Positions 47,961 through 60,437 of a stretch of DNA of 64,000 nucleotides are shown in pieces (within the stretch, counting starts at the first letter, position 1; the number at the start of each line of letters is the position of its first letter). A program made the position numbers and the translations under genes. The stretch is from Silene latifolia (Eukaryota > Streptophyta > Magnoliopsida > Caryophyllales > Caryophyllaceae), in NCBI RefSeq assembly GCF_048544455.1, contig NC_133536.1:26662152-26726151 (forward strand), in the 5' to 3' direction. Below the pieces are notes generated by a model. That model saw nothing but the letters and a program-made list of their open reading frames with translations, made no database searches and was not told where the DNA came from.

Positions 47961-49318
47961 AAGGGTAGTACCTTTTCAATTGGTTTAGGTTAGTCAGATT
48001 AGCAAACTCATTCCTATCTAGGTCTGTGATCTTAACCACACCCCCTGAAAGTATGGACTTGACCAAAAATGGTCCTGCCCAATTAGGCTTAAATTTTCCC
48101 TATGGATCGACAGGTTAGAGAGCTCTGACTGGCTTGAGTACTAAATCCCCTTCCTTGATTTTTCTGGGTTTGACCCGTTTATTAAAGGCTCGTTTGATAA
48201 GTGCCTGATATGTCTGCACATTATGTAATGCGCGTAGCCTCCGTTCGTCCCAGAGGTCGAGTTCATCATACCTATCCCTATTCCATTCAGGTTCTGGAAT
48301 TTGACTTTCGAGTTAAATACGTAGGGATGGGATCTCTAGCTCTACTGGTTGTACAACCTCCATGCCGTAAGTCAAATAGAAAGGAGTAGCCCTAGTGGGC
48401 GTCCTTACTGACGTGCGATATCCCCATAAAGCAAAAGGGTATTTTGCTAGGCCAATCGCGATAATTGTCGATCATTTTCTTGAGGATTGTGACGACATTT
48501 TTGCTAGCTACCTCCACCGCGCCATTGATTTGAGGTATATATAGCGAGGAATGGTGATGATTGATCTTATATTTGGCTAGCAACTATTCAACTTCGGCCT
48601 GAAAATGTGACCCGTTGTCACTGATGATTTCATGTGGGCAACCATATTGACAGATGATATTGGTTTGTATGAAATTTGCCACAGGTTTGGCTGTAAGGGT
48701 AGTGTAAAATGCTACCTCGACCCATTTAGTAAAATAGTCGATAGCTACTAAAATGTAACAATGGCCTCCTGTCCCAACTGGAGTGATTTTCCCGATGATG
48801 TATATTCCCCAAGCAGAAAATGGTCAAGGAGATGTCATCGTATATAGCATTGAGGGAGGAACATGTTGCATATTTCCGAAGATCTGGCAATTATGACAAT
48901 GCCTGACGTATTTGATGCAATCTGACTCCGTTGTCGTCCAGTAATACCATATACCCGTAATTTTCTTTGCCATCATAGATCCACTCATGTGAGGACCGCA
49001 TTCTCCATCGTGAACTTCTTACATTACTTTCTATGCCGGTGAATGATCAAGGCAACGCAAGAGGATACCAAGTGGTGTTCTTTTGTATAACTCTCCCTGC
49101 ATGAGAAGGTATTGAGAGGCAAGTAAGCCTATGGCGTGTTGTCCCCTCTTATCCATATCTGGTGGATATGTACCAATAAGCTTGAAATTTAGAATGGCCA
49201 GGAACCAAGGTTCCCCTGGGCTTTCCTCTTCATCTGTAAGGAAGTGTACATAGGCTGGCTCTGATCGCCGTTCGATGCACAAAGGCATTTCAACCATGTT
49301 GTCTGGCATATTAATCAA
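47960..49318 (-). pseudogene. Integrase of the Retand-like element
   Basis: Sense order from 49318: a linker, then CGPHMSGSMMAKKI...HCHNCQIFG (HHCC zinc domain), WGIYIIGKITPVGTGGHCYILVAIDYFTKWVEVAFY, EIISDNGSHF and INGAVEVASKNVVTILKK (core, including the Glu), WPSKIPFCFMG, and a C-terminal part with FNKRVKPRKIKEGDLVLKPV and KFKPNWAGPFLVKSILSGG. It is interrupted by stops (after TMTSP, after QAEVE, near DP) and at least one frameshift near 48310. The first catalytic Asp lies in a degenerate block (WGIYIIG where WGIDIIG is usual). Confidence 0.85.
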
Positions 49319-49500
49319 GGATGCGAGTTTTGCAAGAGCGTCAGCAAACTTATTTTATTCGCGAGGCATGTGTAAATAAGTAACCTGATCGAAGAATTGA
49401 GCAATCTATCTATCCTAGCCTGGTAGGGTGCTAGACTTTCACTTCGGATTTTCCAGGATCCAGTGATTTGATTAATGATTAAAGATGAGTCCCCGTGAAC

Positions 49501-50160
49501 TCAAAGGTTCTTGATGCTTAAACTTACTGCTGCTTGTAGACCAATGAGGCAAGCTTCATACTCTGCTGCATTGTTTGTCACCTCGAAGTCGAGTTTGACA
49601 GAAAGTGGTATATGCTCGCCTTCAAGAGAAATGAGCAACACTCTTATTCCAAATCCTCTCAAATTGGATGCCCCATCAAAGTAAAGATCCCAAGAATCTA
49701 TACTAGTTTGTAAAATGTCCTCATCTGGAAATGACCACATGTTTATTGCTTGCGTATCGTTGATAGGATTATCTGCGAATAATTCAGCCACGGCACGTTC
49801 CTTTATGACTTTCAAAGGTACGTATTTGAGATCGAACTCTGAGAGCATTAAGGTTCATCTTGCCAAGAGTCCATTGAGGACGGGTTTCTTGAAGAGGTAT
49901 TTGACGGGATCCATTTTAGAATACACTTTGACCGAGTAGCTAAGCATGTAATGGTGTAGCTTCTTTGTTGCCCACACAAGAGCGAGGCATGTCTTCTCGA
50001 GAGGTGTATACTTACTTTCGCACTCTAAGAACTTCTTACTAAGGTAGTAGATAACTCTTTCTTCTATTCCAACAGTCTGTGTGAGCATAGCCCCATGGCT
50101 GTTTCGGTAACTATGAGATATAAACCAAGAGGTTGATCTTGTTGGGGAGGCATTAGCACT
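49501..50160 (-). pseudogene. Two RNase H domains of the Retand-like element
   Basis: 50088-49855 gives EERVIYYLSKKFLECESKYTPLEKTCLALVWATKKLHHYML, the RNase H that follows RT in gypsy elements, with YYLSK, SKYTPLEK and ALVWA. 49848-49501 gives SWDLYFDGASNLRGFGIRVLLISLEGEHIPLSVKLDFEVTNNAAEYEACLIGLQAA, an additional RNase H with the DG, TNNxAEYEA blocks characteristic of Tat-lineage elements. A stop separates the two and others follow (49500 and near 49360), so this is not a functional polyprotein. Confidence 0.85.
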
Positions 50161-50189
50161 GGTGGCTTGGCCAATATCTCCTTTATCCT

Positions 50190-50673
50190 GTCAAATGCCT
50201 TTTGACAGTCATCGTCCCACACGGTATGGTCCGTTTTCTTGAGCTTTTTGAAGATAGGTTCGCAGATCATGGTGAGTTTCGATATGGATCGACTTATGTA
50301 CTTCACTTTGCCCAGGAATCCTTTAACCTCTTTTTCTGTTTGGGGTTGTGGCATCTCGATTAAGGTTTTGATATTGGATGGATTAATTTCTATCCCCCTC
50401 TGGCTGACAACGTATCCCAGAAGCTTGCCTGACGTTACTCCAAATGCACATTTCTGAAGATTGAGCCTCATATTGTATTTGCGCAATCTGAGGAAGAATT
50501 TGCGAAGGTTAGCGATGTGCTCTTTTCTATCCTTAGATTTGATCATATCGTCCACGTACACCTCCACCTCTTTATGCATCATGTCATGTAGCAAAGTAGT
50601 CGCAGTGCGTTGGTACGTAGCCCCAACATTGATTAGCTCGAATGGCATAACAGTATAGCAGTATGTGCCCCAC
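50190..50673 (-). pseudogene. RT palm/thumb half of the Retand-like element
   Basis: WGTYCYTVMPFELINVGATYQRTATTLLHDMM, EVEVYVDDMIKSK (catalytic YVDD), LNLQKCAFGVTSGKLLGYVVSQRGIEINPSNIKTL and VKGFLGKVKYISRSISKLT. It is separated from the finger half (53062-53560) by a solo LTR inserted at CCCAC. Confidence 0.9.
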
Positions 50674-53061
50674 TGTAGATACCTTATTTCTGCACCTCCC
50701 GCAAACCACCCGGTGATGATTGGGCCGCATGTTTGGTATACGGAACGATTTGTAACAGTTCGTAAGTTTATCATCAAGTGATCGCTCAAACACTTGTGTC
50801 TACCTCTTAATTGTCATCTACGTGCCGATACGGTCGTTTTGGCAGTAATTAGAGTACATTTGGAGTCCAGGTCAACAACCGTCTTCATTTTCTAATAACC
50901 GAGTCAGAATGTTCTAGAATGTTCCGGATATTTCTATTCCATATTTTCCAATCTTTTGATCTTTAGTAAAATATTTCCCGTAATATTCACACAAAATATT
51001 AAGGAAACGAGATTAATCCGCTATTCCATAATAGAAACGCGGAAATCTTTCTTCCGCAAGAGGAAACCACTGAGGAAAGGACGCAGCAAGTGCTGCGCCT
51101 CTTCCAAGAGACGCAGAGCTTGCTGCGCCTCTTCCTCAGTCCTTTTCTGCGTATTTTTCATATCTTTTCGAGATTCACTTCCAAAGTTTCTCCGAAAACC
51201 CTAGTTCTTCCGTGTGATTAGTATAAATAGAGACCTTCGGTCTCTCATATTTCTCACGCGAGTGTCCGCCCTTCTCTTCTCCCTTTGCATTCTAGACCAC
51301 GTTCTTACTTTTTGGCGTCTACGTGCTTGAACTTTCGACCACGTAAGCTCGGATCTTTCTGAGTACCAGCCTCGTTTTGCATGACCGACCAATTTGACCA
51401 ACTCCACATCAATCAACATTAATCAATCTTGTTCGTTTTTCTCCTAGAGGGCATTTTCGTCTACATTCGAGTCGAGCATCACTAAACGTCAACTTAGTTC
51501 ATCTCATTTCGTCAAACATGTAAGTCTGAGGGTGTAAATCCTTCTTTTGTTTATTGTTCTTTATTATCGTAATTAATATTGTAAGATTTATGTCGAAAAT
51601 ATGCTTAAAACCGATTTTTAAAACCTTGTTTAAAAACCCTTTTTACGGATTAGCAGAAGACAACCGTCGAGAAAGGACGCAGCAACTACTGCGCCTCTTC
51701 GAAGGGACGCAGAACCTGCTGCGCCTCTTCGTGAGGCTGCCGCAGTTCCTGCTTCCTTTCTTCTTCCTTCGTCTTTTGATAATTCGATTGTTTTGTTTCG
51801 TTTTCAATTGTTCATTGTTCTTTAGCACGATAATTTAAGTATGATAATTTTAACCTGTAACATGTTAATAATTCTTCATCTTTTAAATCCCGACTTAAAT
51901 CCCTTATAATCCATATTTGCGGGTTTTCGTCATTAAATCAATTCAGTTTTTAGAGATTCGATTTACCCATATTGAATCTCTACAATTCATCTTTGATATA
52001 CTTGTATCTATTATTCACCGTCACCATCACTAATTCATTATTAATAACCTGTTTAGTCTAATTAATTTGATTAGTTTGTTAATTTGCAAATAATCTCATT
52101 AATCTTGTAAATAATTCATCCCAATAAGTTTTCATCCGTGTTTTATCGTTTTTATGACCTCATTCACATGTAAATAATCTGTTAATCACTTTCATCCGAG
52201 TCAATTATTCATAATCGACCTTTAAATTCACCAATGAACATTAACGAGATGCAGTTCCGGCTTCACAGCCAGAACTCAACCCAGGAACAGACGCGGCGAC
52301 TGCTGCGCCTCTTCCAAGGGACGCAGCTCTGCTGCGCCTGTTCCCGGTTGATTTCTGTCTCTGATCTCCCGTTTCTGCCTTGACCTAGTTTATCAATTAC
52401 GTATTTAATTAACTATTACTCGTATTATCACCTAATAATTTGTTCGTTTATTCATTTATTTATTTCTTTTCTAAAACCATCCGTTTTAAATGTATTTTCG
52501 ACATAAATCATTAAATCCAATGTAATTATTGTAATTTTCTTTATTGTATTTTTATTGTATTATTATTGTAATGCTTGTATGCTTTCACATGCAATTAACC
52601 TAAATTTCTACCTCGACATTAATTGTATGTTAAATTATGTGTTAACCGACTTAGTTAATTCTCACATGCTAGGACTAATTTATTGGATGTTGCATTGCAT
52701 ACATATAATCGACAATATATCGAGTATAGACAATTTCCCTAATCATTAGTAGAGGCCGCTATCGAGGTGGGCGTGATTAGGTGTTCGATCAAAAGAGCTT
52801 CCTAATACGTACCCTCACCCCTTACTCCAGATCTCTGTGAACATCCGTATTCATTGGCATCCACGAGAGTCATTCTAGACATAGAATGCTAAGGGTAACG
52901 AGTGCTTAGTGTTCATGTCATTACTTTGTGTCTTGACATGACACGAGGTATTCGAACGGTTTCCAATTTTCCACAATAAATTGGTGGCGACTCCACAAAT
53001 GCAAAACAAACAAAGAGGAAAAGCTTGCTTCACTTTTTGCCCCCGTGGGCCCGTATCCACA
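50674..53061 (+). mobile_element. Solo LTR of the Retand-like family, inverted, inside the RT domain
   Basis: TGTAGATACC...GTATCCACA, 2,388 bp, flanked by a perfect TSD CCCAC (50669-50673 and 53062-53066). It is the same LTR as 57931-60432 but in the opposite orientation. It carries its own TATAAATA at 51222-51229 and three paired dyads (51077-51142, 51672-51730, 52286-52340). No PBS, PPT or interior remains. Confidence 0.9.
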
Positions 53062-54406
53062 CCCACTGAGTGGTGAAGGCTGTCTTGTGCATATCTTCTT
53101 TGCCATCTTGATTTGGTTATACCATGCATACTCGTCCATGAAGGATAAAAACGCGTGATCTGCTGTATTATCTACCAATATATCGATGTGTGGTAGAGAA
53201 AAGTCGTCTTTAGGACTCGCTTTGTTCAAGTCTCTGAAATCAACACAAACCCGGATTCGCCGATCCTTTTTGGGAACGGGGACTATATTAGCCACCCAGT
53301 CTGAATACTCAGAAACTTTGATGAAACCGGCTTTGAATTGCTTATCGACTTCTTCTTTAATCTTAAGATCCCACTCTGTCCTCATCCGCCGAAGCTTCTG
53401 CTTTACAGGTTTGAAACCAGGCTTAATTGGAATGCGATGTTCCGCAATATCCCTGTCGATCCCTGGCATGTCCTTGTAGGACCAAGCAAAGACATCTTTG
53501 AACTCATGTAGGATGTCGATGAAACTGGCCCTTTCAGTTGGGTCTAGGGTCGTCCTTATCCTAAGTTCTTGGGGTTCTAATTTCGTTCCTACGTTGATAG
53601 GTTCGATGTTTTCTATAACTGGTGCCTCTTCCCCCTCTTCTAGTATTTCTGTAATTATATAGGGAGGTAATTCGATTGAGTCTGGGTCAGGATCATCCTC
53701 ATTATCATCGTAAACAGAATTGCATTCAGAATAACAAAAGGAGTAAGCAGAATCAGATTTATTCATATTAATGTTTGAGAATAGCTGAAACAAAGAAGCC
53801 ATCTGCACGGTAGTCAGTGGCGGCAAAGGGACAGTTGTTGGGGCATTCCCCAAGCTACTATTACTAGGTGATACTATGCTAGGAGAAACAAAAGGGTAGG
53901 GAGTGAAGACAGGAGCAGACTCTCTAGCGACTTCTCTAGACTGAGGTTCTGACACTAACTCGAATTCATCGTCTTCGGGTTCTTGTTTGAACATCTCTCC
54001 TTCTCCAGTAGTGACCTTGAAGAGTTTTCCTTGATTGTTGGTCCACTTGATCGACTTTCTCCATCCTTTCTGTTGATTTGAGGTGGTGCCAGTGATCAGT
54101 GTTGTAGGGTTGAAATGGTCGTCTTGAAGTATCATGGTAATGATCTCATCCTGCGTTGCCTTGACGAATCGCTCCTCTCCAAATAGAAGGCTAATAGCCT
54201 GTTCATCGAGACAAGGTGTCTGACAATTTTTGACGGTAGGAACCGTTTCTAGAGGAATGAAGTAGCAATTGTAGAAGACCTCGATTCCAGCTAGTTGAAT
54301 GCCTCTGTACCTCCAAGGTTCGGGAAATCCATGAAAATACTCGCAATCCCCTTCCCTAACGAAGTACCCATTTCGTGTAGGGAGATAGGGTTACATTTGG
54401 ACTCCC
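53062..54406 (-). pseudogene. Pol N-terminal linker and RT finger half of the Retand-like element
   Basis: The linker reads GYFVREGDCEYFHGFPEPWRYRG, LDEQAISLLFGEERFVKAT and an acidic stretch. The RT begins at about 53560: KLRRMRTEWDLKIKEEVDKQFKAGFI, YSDWVANIVPVPKKDRRIRVCVDFRDLNKASPKDDFSLPHIDILVDNTADHAFLSFMDEYAWYNQI. A frameshift occurs near 53105, before the EDM block, and the solo LTR interrupts at 53061. The first catalytic Asp region is altered (FMDEYAWYNQ where FMDxxSGYNQ is usual). Confidence 0.87.
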
Positions 54407-55540
54407 TTACTTTTGCGATTTTGAACTTGAGTAAGCATTTTGAGGGTTTCGGCCTTCGTGGGCTTGTACCCTAAAGCCCGGTGGTATCTTTTGGGAGTTA
54501 CCTTCCTTAAAAGGTGTAAAGGTACTCTCTCTGATAGGGTTTAGTGGCATTTCTGGAAAGTATCTCTGGGATTTGAGTATGTGGTTGACCACTAAGTGGG
54601 AGTATGGGTTGAAGTACAAGGGAGCCAGCTCGCTCTCTATAAGGTTTATGATTTGAAATCCCCCAAGCTCGTACACTGGATTTGTAACTATTTGGTTGCT
54701 TGTCATTTTCTCTATTACGGCCTTGATAGGTGATGAAGTGATCGTCACTACCTTGCCATCTAGAGGGATCTTGATCTTTTGGTGTAAGGTGGATGTCACT
54801 GCTTTGGAAGCGTGAATCCAGGGTCTACCTAGAAGTATATTGAAAGATACCTCGATGTTCACTATCTGAAAATTAACCTTTCGCTCGATTGGCCCAGTGG
54901 CCACAGTAAGGTTAATTAGCCCCACTACTTTACGTCGCGTTCCATCGTATGCCCGAACGCCTTGGTTAGTAGGAGTCCAGTCTGATTCTTTCATGCCTAA
55001 CTTGTATGCCGCCTTTAGTGGTATGACATTGACTGCGGAGCCATCATCCACCAAAGTCAATGGTATGTTTTTATTCAAGTATGTGACTGTGATGTATAGA
55101 GCGAGGTTATGAGTAACGCCAGAGGGAGGCAAGTCCTCGTCTGAGAAAGTAACTGGGTTACTTAGCTTGACTGAGCCTTGGAAGACTAGGTTGACGACGT
55201 CATTGGGTGTAGAGTCGTGTGCTACGTTCAATTTAGCCAATGCTTGTAGTAAAGCCTGGCGATGAGGAAATGAACATGCAACTAGTTGCCAGACTGAAAG
55301 ATCAGCCTTTGTCTTTTGAAGTTGCTTCAATAAATGGTTGGCAGATGTATCTTCGCCATCATTTGGTGTGACGACATTGGTGTTAGTAGTTGGACCATTT
55401 GCAACTGGACCACTCGTTTGTCCTTGGGTGACATTTTGATATGGACGTCCCGAGCGAGTAAGGTGGTCTACATCTTGATCTTCACTAACCTTGACCAGAT
55501 AATGTTCTTTGAGGTAGACATCTTCATCGCCATCCGCCAT
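54407..55540 (-). pseudogene. Aspartic protease segment of the Retand-like element
   Basis: A 377-residue open frame. The N-terminal third is Gln/Asn/Thr-rich (QNVTQGQTSGPVANGP). A retropepsin-like domain covers about residues 145-260: IPLTLVDDGSAVNVIPLKAAYKLGM (catalytic Asp in a DDGSA motif; DxGSA is usual), KVNFQIVNIEVSFNILLGRPWIHASKAVTSTLHQKIKIP. The tail HLVVNHILKSQRYFPEMPL leads to the RT linker in another frame. This is one of the longer intact stretches of the element, but gag upstream and pol downstream are broken. Confidence 0.85.
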
Positions 55541-55599
55541 ATTCTATTAACGATACTGAGCTCTCTCAAGCTTATGATTTCAGCTTCTAGGCTGATTAT

Positions 55600-57140
55600 T
55601 TACTCGGCTAGATTGTCGGTTACTGCGATCACTTCTTGCATTGTGGACCCTTGAGATAAGATTGGAACCACTGGCATGTCTCCCCTAGGCATAGTGGTTG
55701 GATTGCATAGGGATGCCATTGTAGCTTCTAGCTCTGAAACTTGTCTACTTACCCCCTTTGCCCATGCGACAAAATCAGCGATAGTAGGGGAGATGGTGGA
55801 ATAACTCTCCTCATTTTCTAGTGCATTGACCTCATCTTCAGCTGGAGAAATGAGATGCGAACAATCCAAGGTGGATTCCTCATCTGTGATCATCAGAATT
55901 CCAAGAGGATTCTGAGTGTTTCTAGGCTTGCTTGCAGGAGGTATATGCAAGCGCTCATCTTCAATCATATCCTGAATGACATGCTTCAATTTAAAACAAT
56001 TCTTTCTATCATGCCCTTTGCCTCTATGGTACTCGCAGTAGGCATTCTCATCCCAGAACCTAGACTTCTTCTCTGGGTCAGGTGTAGGTCCTATGGGTTG
56101 GAGTTTACCTTGTTTCATCAATCTTTTTAGAGCATTGGAGTACGAGTCACCAACGTTGGTGAACTTCCTCTGCGGGTTATTCTTGTAGATGATTCGACAA
56201 GGTTGATCTCGTCGGTCTTGCTAGTGGAGCCATAAGAACGACTCGTTGTGCCTTGATACCCGCGACCTATCATTTTGGACAAGAGTCCTTTACGGATGTC
56301 GTCTTCAATTCTTGTTCCTAGCACAGTTAAGTCTTTGAAAGACTTTATGTTTTGGTACCTTAGATGGTTCGCATAGATTGGCCTTAAATTGTACACGAAC
56401 TTTTCAACAAGAGTAGCTTCGTCTGGGCGTTCGACGAGTTGCGTGCTAGTCTTTCTCCACCTACTTAGGAAGTCGGTGAAACCTTCTTTCTCATTTTGAG
56501 TAAGAACCTCTAGAGTGCGCATATTGATTTGAATTTCAGCATTATCTGCGTACTGTTTGGTGAACTCAATTGCAACATCGTCCCAAGTAGCAATTTTCTT
56601 GTGATCCAAGGAGTAGAACCATTGCTTGGGAATAGTATCAAGAGATGAAGGAAAGATCCTTAGGAACATCTATGGCTTAATGCCTTTGATAGACATATAA
56701 TCTTTGAATGCACGAATATGGTTCAAAGGGTTTTCATGCCCCTTAAACTTCGGAATGTCAGTCATGTTGAAGTTAGTTGGCAGTTGAGCATTTACCGCCT
56801 CATATTTGCGACTTTTTTGCTTATAGATATCATCTCCCTTGAGATAAATTAGTTGCTCCATCAAATACTGGAGTCGCTTTTCAGCTTCAGTAGGACCTGG
56901 TGGAAGATTGACTTCTGGTTGTTCAAAGGGACAATCGCGCATGAGCGCGTCGGGAATAGGATCCTCTGCAGGAGGAAGCCTAGTTTCTACAGCGACAATA
57001 CGGCCTTCGATAGCATTAAGGCGAGCATAAGCTTGGTCTTGGCTTGCCTGGAGACGAAGGAGTGCAGCTAGGATTTGATCATTACCATTTTCGGGCTGTT
57101 TGGGTTGACCATTAACGCTTCCTTGACTAGTTCCCACCAT
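55600..57140 (-). pseudogene. Gag of the Retand-like element, stop and frameshift
   Basis: ATG at 57140: an N-terminal coil (QILAALLRLQASQDQAYARLNAIEGRIVAVETRLP) and FNMTDIPKFKGHENPLNHIRAFKDYMSIKG, then an in-frame TAG at 56670. The frame resumes with the Retrotrans_gag core: IFPSSLDTIPKQWFYSLDHKKIATWDDVAIEFTKQYADN, FTDFLSRWRKTSTQLVERPDEATLVEKFVYNLRP. A frameshift near 56125 moves to GPTPDPEKKSRFW..YCEYHRGKGHDRKNCFKLKHVI, which has a C-X2-H-X4-H-X4-C knuckle. Expected role is RNA packaging. This copy is disabled. Confidence 0.88.
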
Positions 57141-57909
57141 TTTGGAATGAGGATAAGAGATCGACGACGAATCAAAATACGATCAATCATTTTCACACAC
57201 TTACTCAAAAAGGACCTGACTCGTGAAGTGGGTGTTTGCCACTGTGTCAAGTGGGATTCGAAAATGATAAATTTTGAAATGTTAGTCTTAGACAACTGTA
57301 GTGTAGTTGTAGGAGCGCTGACTGGAAGTGAGTTTTGAAATGGGTTTGAGTCCCGAAGTTTTGACTCGACATTTGGACAGAGTTTCGGCTTATTCTGCGC
57401 TATTTTAGGCCATTTTTGAAAATGTTTATATTTTGAAATGGATTTAATTTTACAAAATTTTGTCATGGTTTTGTTTACAAAATGGTGATCACGTATATGA
57501 TACAAACATACATATGGGCATTATAACGGTATGCTGAGTGCATTTAAAGGGTTTTGGCTTAAAAAGGTGGGATGCCATACCAAGCAATCAAACCCTGGTC
57601 TGGGGAGAGGTCCGTGCCAAACATGAGTAAGGTCGATTCCTAGTCCATTTCCTCGAGTAGTGAAAGCTCTTGATACAAACATGAGTATGTACCGCAGTAT
57701 GGTTGACGTCAATCGATATCCATCTTTAGGCCCAAATAGGAATTTGGACCGTCCGGACGGGACGATTGGCCGAATGGGTTGGTTTAGGGCCTAGGAAGAC
57801 CGAATGAAACGACCTAAGAAGGTCGAATAATGAAAATCGACAACTGTCTCGTATAAACTATTCCCTAACCTTGTTCAAGTTTCACCTTGGGTAACACGTA
57901 AGTGTGTCA
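57141..57909 (-). other. Leader (5' UTR) of the Retand-like element
   Basis: Non-coding region between PBS and gag start; no ORF with recognisable content. Confidence 0.55.
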
Positions 57910-57927
57910 TCCCCAGCGGAGTCGCCA
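57910..57927 (-). promoter_or_regulatory. Primer binding site of the Retand-like element
   Basis: The minus strand reads TGGCGACTCCGCTGGGGA, three bases from the LTR. This is the Tat/Ogre-type PBS as I recall it (reported as tRNA-Arg); I could not confirm the tRNA. Confidence 0.75.
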
Positions 57928-57930
57928 AAC

Positions 57931-59789
57931 TCTGGACATAGGTCACCCGCGCCGCGCGCACCCGCGCATTTGTCTGGTTTTGAGGCGGCGACACTTCTCC
58001 CACGGAACCTTGGTTTGCCAAAGCACGTCATGAGCCGTTACCGATTGGTGAGGCATTGAAACCAGTGAAAGGTTGAATAAGCCTGCATTTGTGGAGTCGC
58101 CACCAATTTATTGTGGAAAAATTGGAAACCGTTCGAATACTCATGCCACGTCAAGACACAAGGTAATGACATGAATACTAAGAAATCGTTACCCTTAGCA
58201 TTCCATGTCTAGAATGACTCTCGAGATGCCAATGGACACGGATGTCCAGAGATAACTGGAGTAAGGGGTGAGGATACGTATTAGGAAGCTCTTTAATTCG
58301 AACACCTAATCCCGCCCGCCTCGATAGCGGCCTCTACTAATGATTAGGGAAATTGTTCATATTTGATATGTCGTCGATGTAATGCATGTAATGCAACAAA
58401 CATGGATTAATCCTAACATGTGAAATTAGACTACGTCGGTTAACACGTGTTTTAACAAACAATTTGGTCGAAGTAGATGTTAGATTCAATACATGTGAAT
58501 GCCATACAATTAAATCATACATTACGATAAATGAATTAAAATAATTAAAAGAACAAGAATTACAAAGTTTATTTGATCTACGTCAAAAGCACACTAAAAG
58601 ACGGGATTTCGAAGAAGAAAATAAAAGGAAAATAAAATTAGAATTTAAAATATGAAAATACGTTAGATTAGAGGTGATAATACGGATAATAGTTGGTTTA
58701 AACCGTAATTAGGAGCTACGTCAAAGCGGGAAAGAGTTCAGAGACAGACACCAACCCAGAACAGGCGCAGCATCTGCTGCGTCCTCTGGAAAAGGCGCAA
58801 CACCTTATGCGTCTGTTCTAGAGCTGGGTTCTGGCTGTGAAGTCAGAACCGCAATATTGTTAATAGTTCGTTGGTAGATTTAGGATGGATTATCGATATT
58901 AGACTCGAATTGAAGTGTTTTAACCAATTATATGCATATGGGCAAGTCATAAGACGAATTAAAACGAGAAATTACAGCGGTTTACATGATTATGATTACA
59001 CAATGAACTCGTGTCGGAAATACAAAAAGGAGCGAAACTTGAGAGTAGATTAAGACGAAACTGGACAAATAAAATCCGGAAGAAAACTTATGTATCAAAT
59101 TAGGATTCCGGAACTTCGGCATGAACAAGTCGAAACCCCGAAGAATCGATTTGAATTAAAACGGCGAAAACCCGCAAGTATTGAATTACTCGGGATTAAG
59201 GACGAATTAAACATTGTAATTAAAAGGAAATTGTTAAAACATGATTTGTATACTGAAACAACAAAGAAAAAACGAAAGGAATAAGAAAAAATGAAATTTG
59301 CAGGAAGTCGAGGAAGAAGAAGAAGAGCAGGAGCAGCAAGCAACCTCTGGAAGAGGCGCAGCAAGGCTGCGATCCTTCGAAGAGGCGCAGATGCTGCTGC
59401 GTTTCTTCTCGACGTTTGACCTCCGCTGTTTTGTAAAAACGATTTTAAAAGATGGATTTTAAATCGGTTTTCGAACGTGCTCTTGATATAGATCTACATT
59501 AATTGATACAAAATAAAAGTATAATAATAAAATGGGATTTGCACCCTCAGACTTACATGTTTGACGAAACGAGATTGATTAAAGTTATCGTTTTAGTGAT
59601 TGCTCGACTCAAATATGCGTGGAAAGTGACCTCGTTAGAGGATTTAACAAATTGATTAGGTTGATTAAAAGGTGAAGTTGATCAAATTGATCGGTCTATG
59701 CAACGTGACTGGGACTCAGAATGATCTGAGCTTACGTGGTCGATTGATCAAGCACGTTGGCGTCGGAAGCAATAGCGTGGTCTAGAATA

Positions 59790-59829
<40 letters not shown>

Positions 59830-60432
59830 ACACTCGCGTGCCAAATATGGAGGCCGAAGACCTCTATTTATATTAAACATATGGAAGAGTTTAGGAATGA
59901 CACGAATACGGAAACATATCATGAAAATATCCTGAAAAGTGCGAAAAGAGGGCTGGAGAAGAGGCGCAGTAGCTATTGCGATCCTTCAAAGAGGCGCAGC
60001 ACCTGCTGCGTCATTTCCCCAGAGGTTTCCTCCTCAGCAAGAAAGATTTCCGCGTTTTATTATGGAATTTCGGTAGATATACACTTCCTTATTCCATAAA
60101 ACACAATATTACGGTAGATATTTACTTAAAATATTAATTTTAATTAGGAATAAACATCCAGAGAATACTAGAACATTCCAAAATATTCCGACTCGGCATT
60201 TAAACGGTTTTTAGAAAATGAAGCGGTTTTTGACCCGGACTCCAAATGAACTCTAACTACTGTCAAAACGACTGTATCGGTCCGTAGATGACGACTAAGG
60301 GGTTGACTTGAGTGTTTGAGCTATCACTTGTCGACGAACTTACGGACTGTCATAAAATCGTTCCGCGTATCAAACATGCGGTCTAATCATCACTGGGTGG
60401 TTGGCGGGAGGTGTAGAAATGAGGTATCTATA
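57931..60432 (-). repeat. 5' LTR of the Retand-like element
   Basis: 2,502 bp. Both outer dinucleotides are mutated on the minus strand (TATAGATACC start, TGTCCAGA end). Minus-strand TATAAATA at 59865-59872. Paired dyads at 58761-58812, 59350-59405 and 59955-60012. Perfect (GA)n run at about 59793-59826. Confidence 0.9.
59793..59826. repeat. (GA)n microsatellite in the 5' LTR
   Basis: About 17 GA units. The 3' LTR has a shorter GA run followed by poly-G at 40607-40636. Confidence 0.9.
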
Positions 60433-60437
60433 ATTAG

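Larger units (their letters stand above)
35419..60432 (-). mobile_element. Retand/Tat-like Ty3/gypsy retrotransposon with antisense genes (25 kb)
   Basis: It is flanked by a perfect TSD, ATTAG (35414-35418 and 60433-60437). On the minus strand the 5' LTR is 57931-60432, followed by the PBS (57910-57927), gag (57140-55600), protease (55540-54407), RT, RNase H, a second RNase H, integrase to about 47960, two genes on the opposite strand, a PPT at 41241 and the 3' LTR (35419-41240). The second RNase H (YFDGASN, TNNAAEYEAC) and antisense ORFs between pol and the 3' LTR are typical of the Tat lineage as I know it. A 3.35-kb Helitron and a 2.39-kb solo LTR were inserted later. gag-pol is defective. 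Confidence 0.87.

Noticed and set aside
52555-52749. 64-residue plus-strand ORF MYYYCNACML...
   Set aside because: AT-rich LTR sequence; no domain and no counterpart preserved in the sister LTRs.
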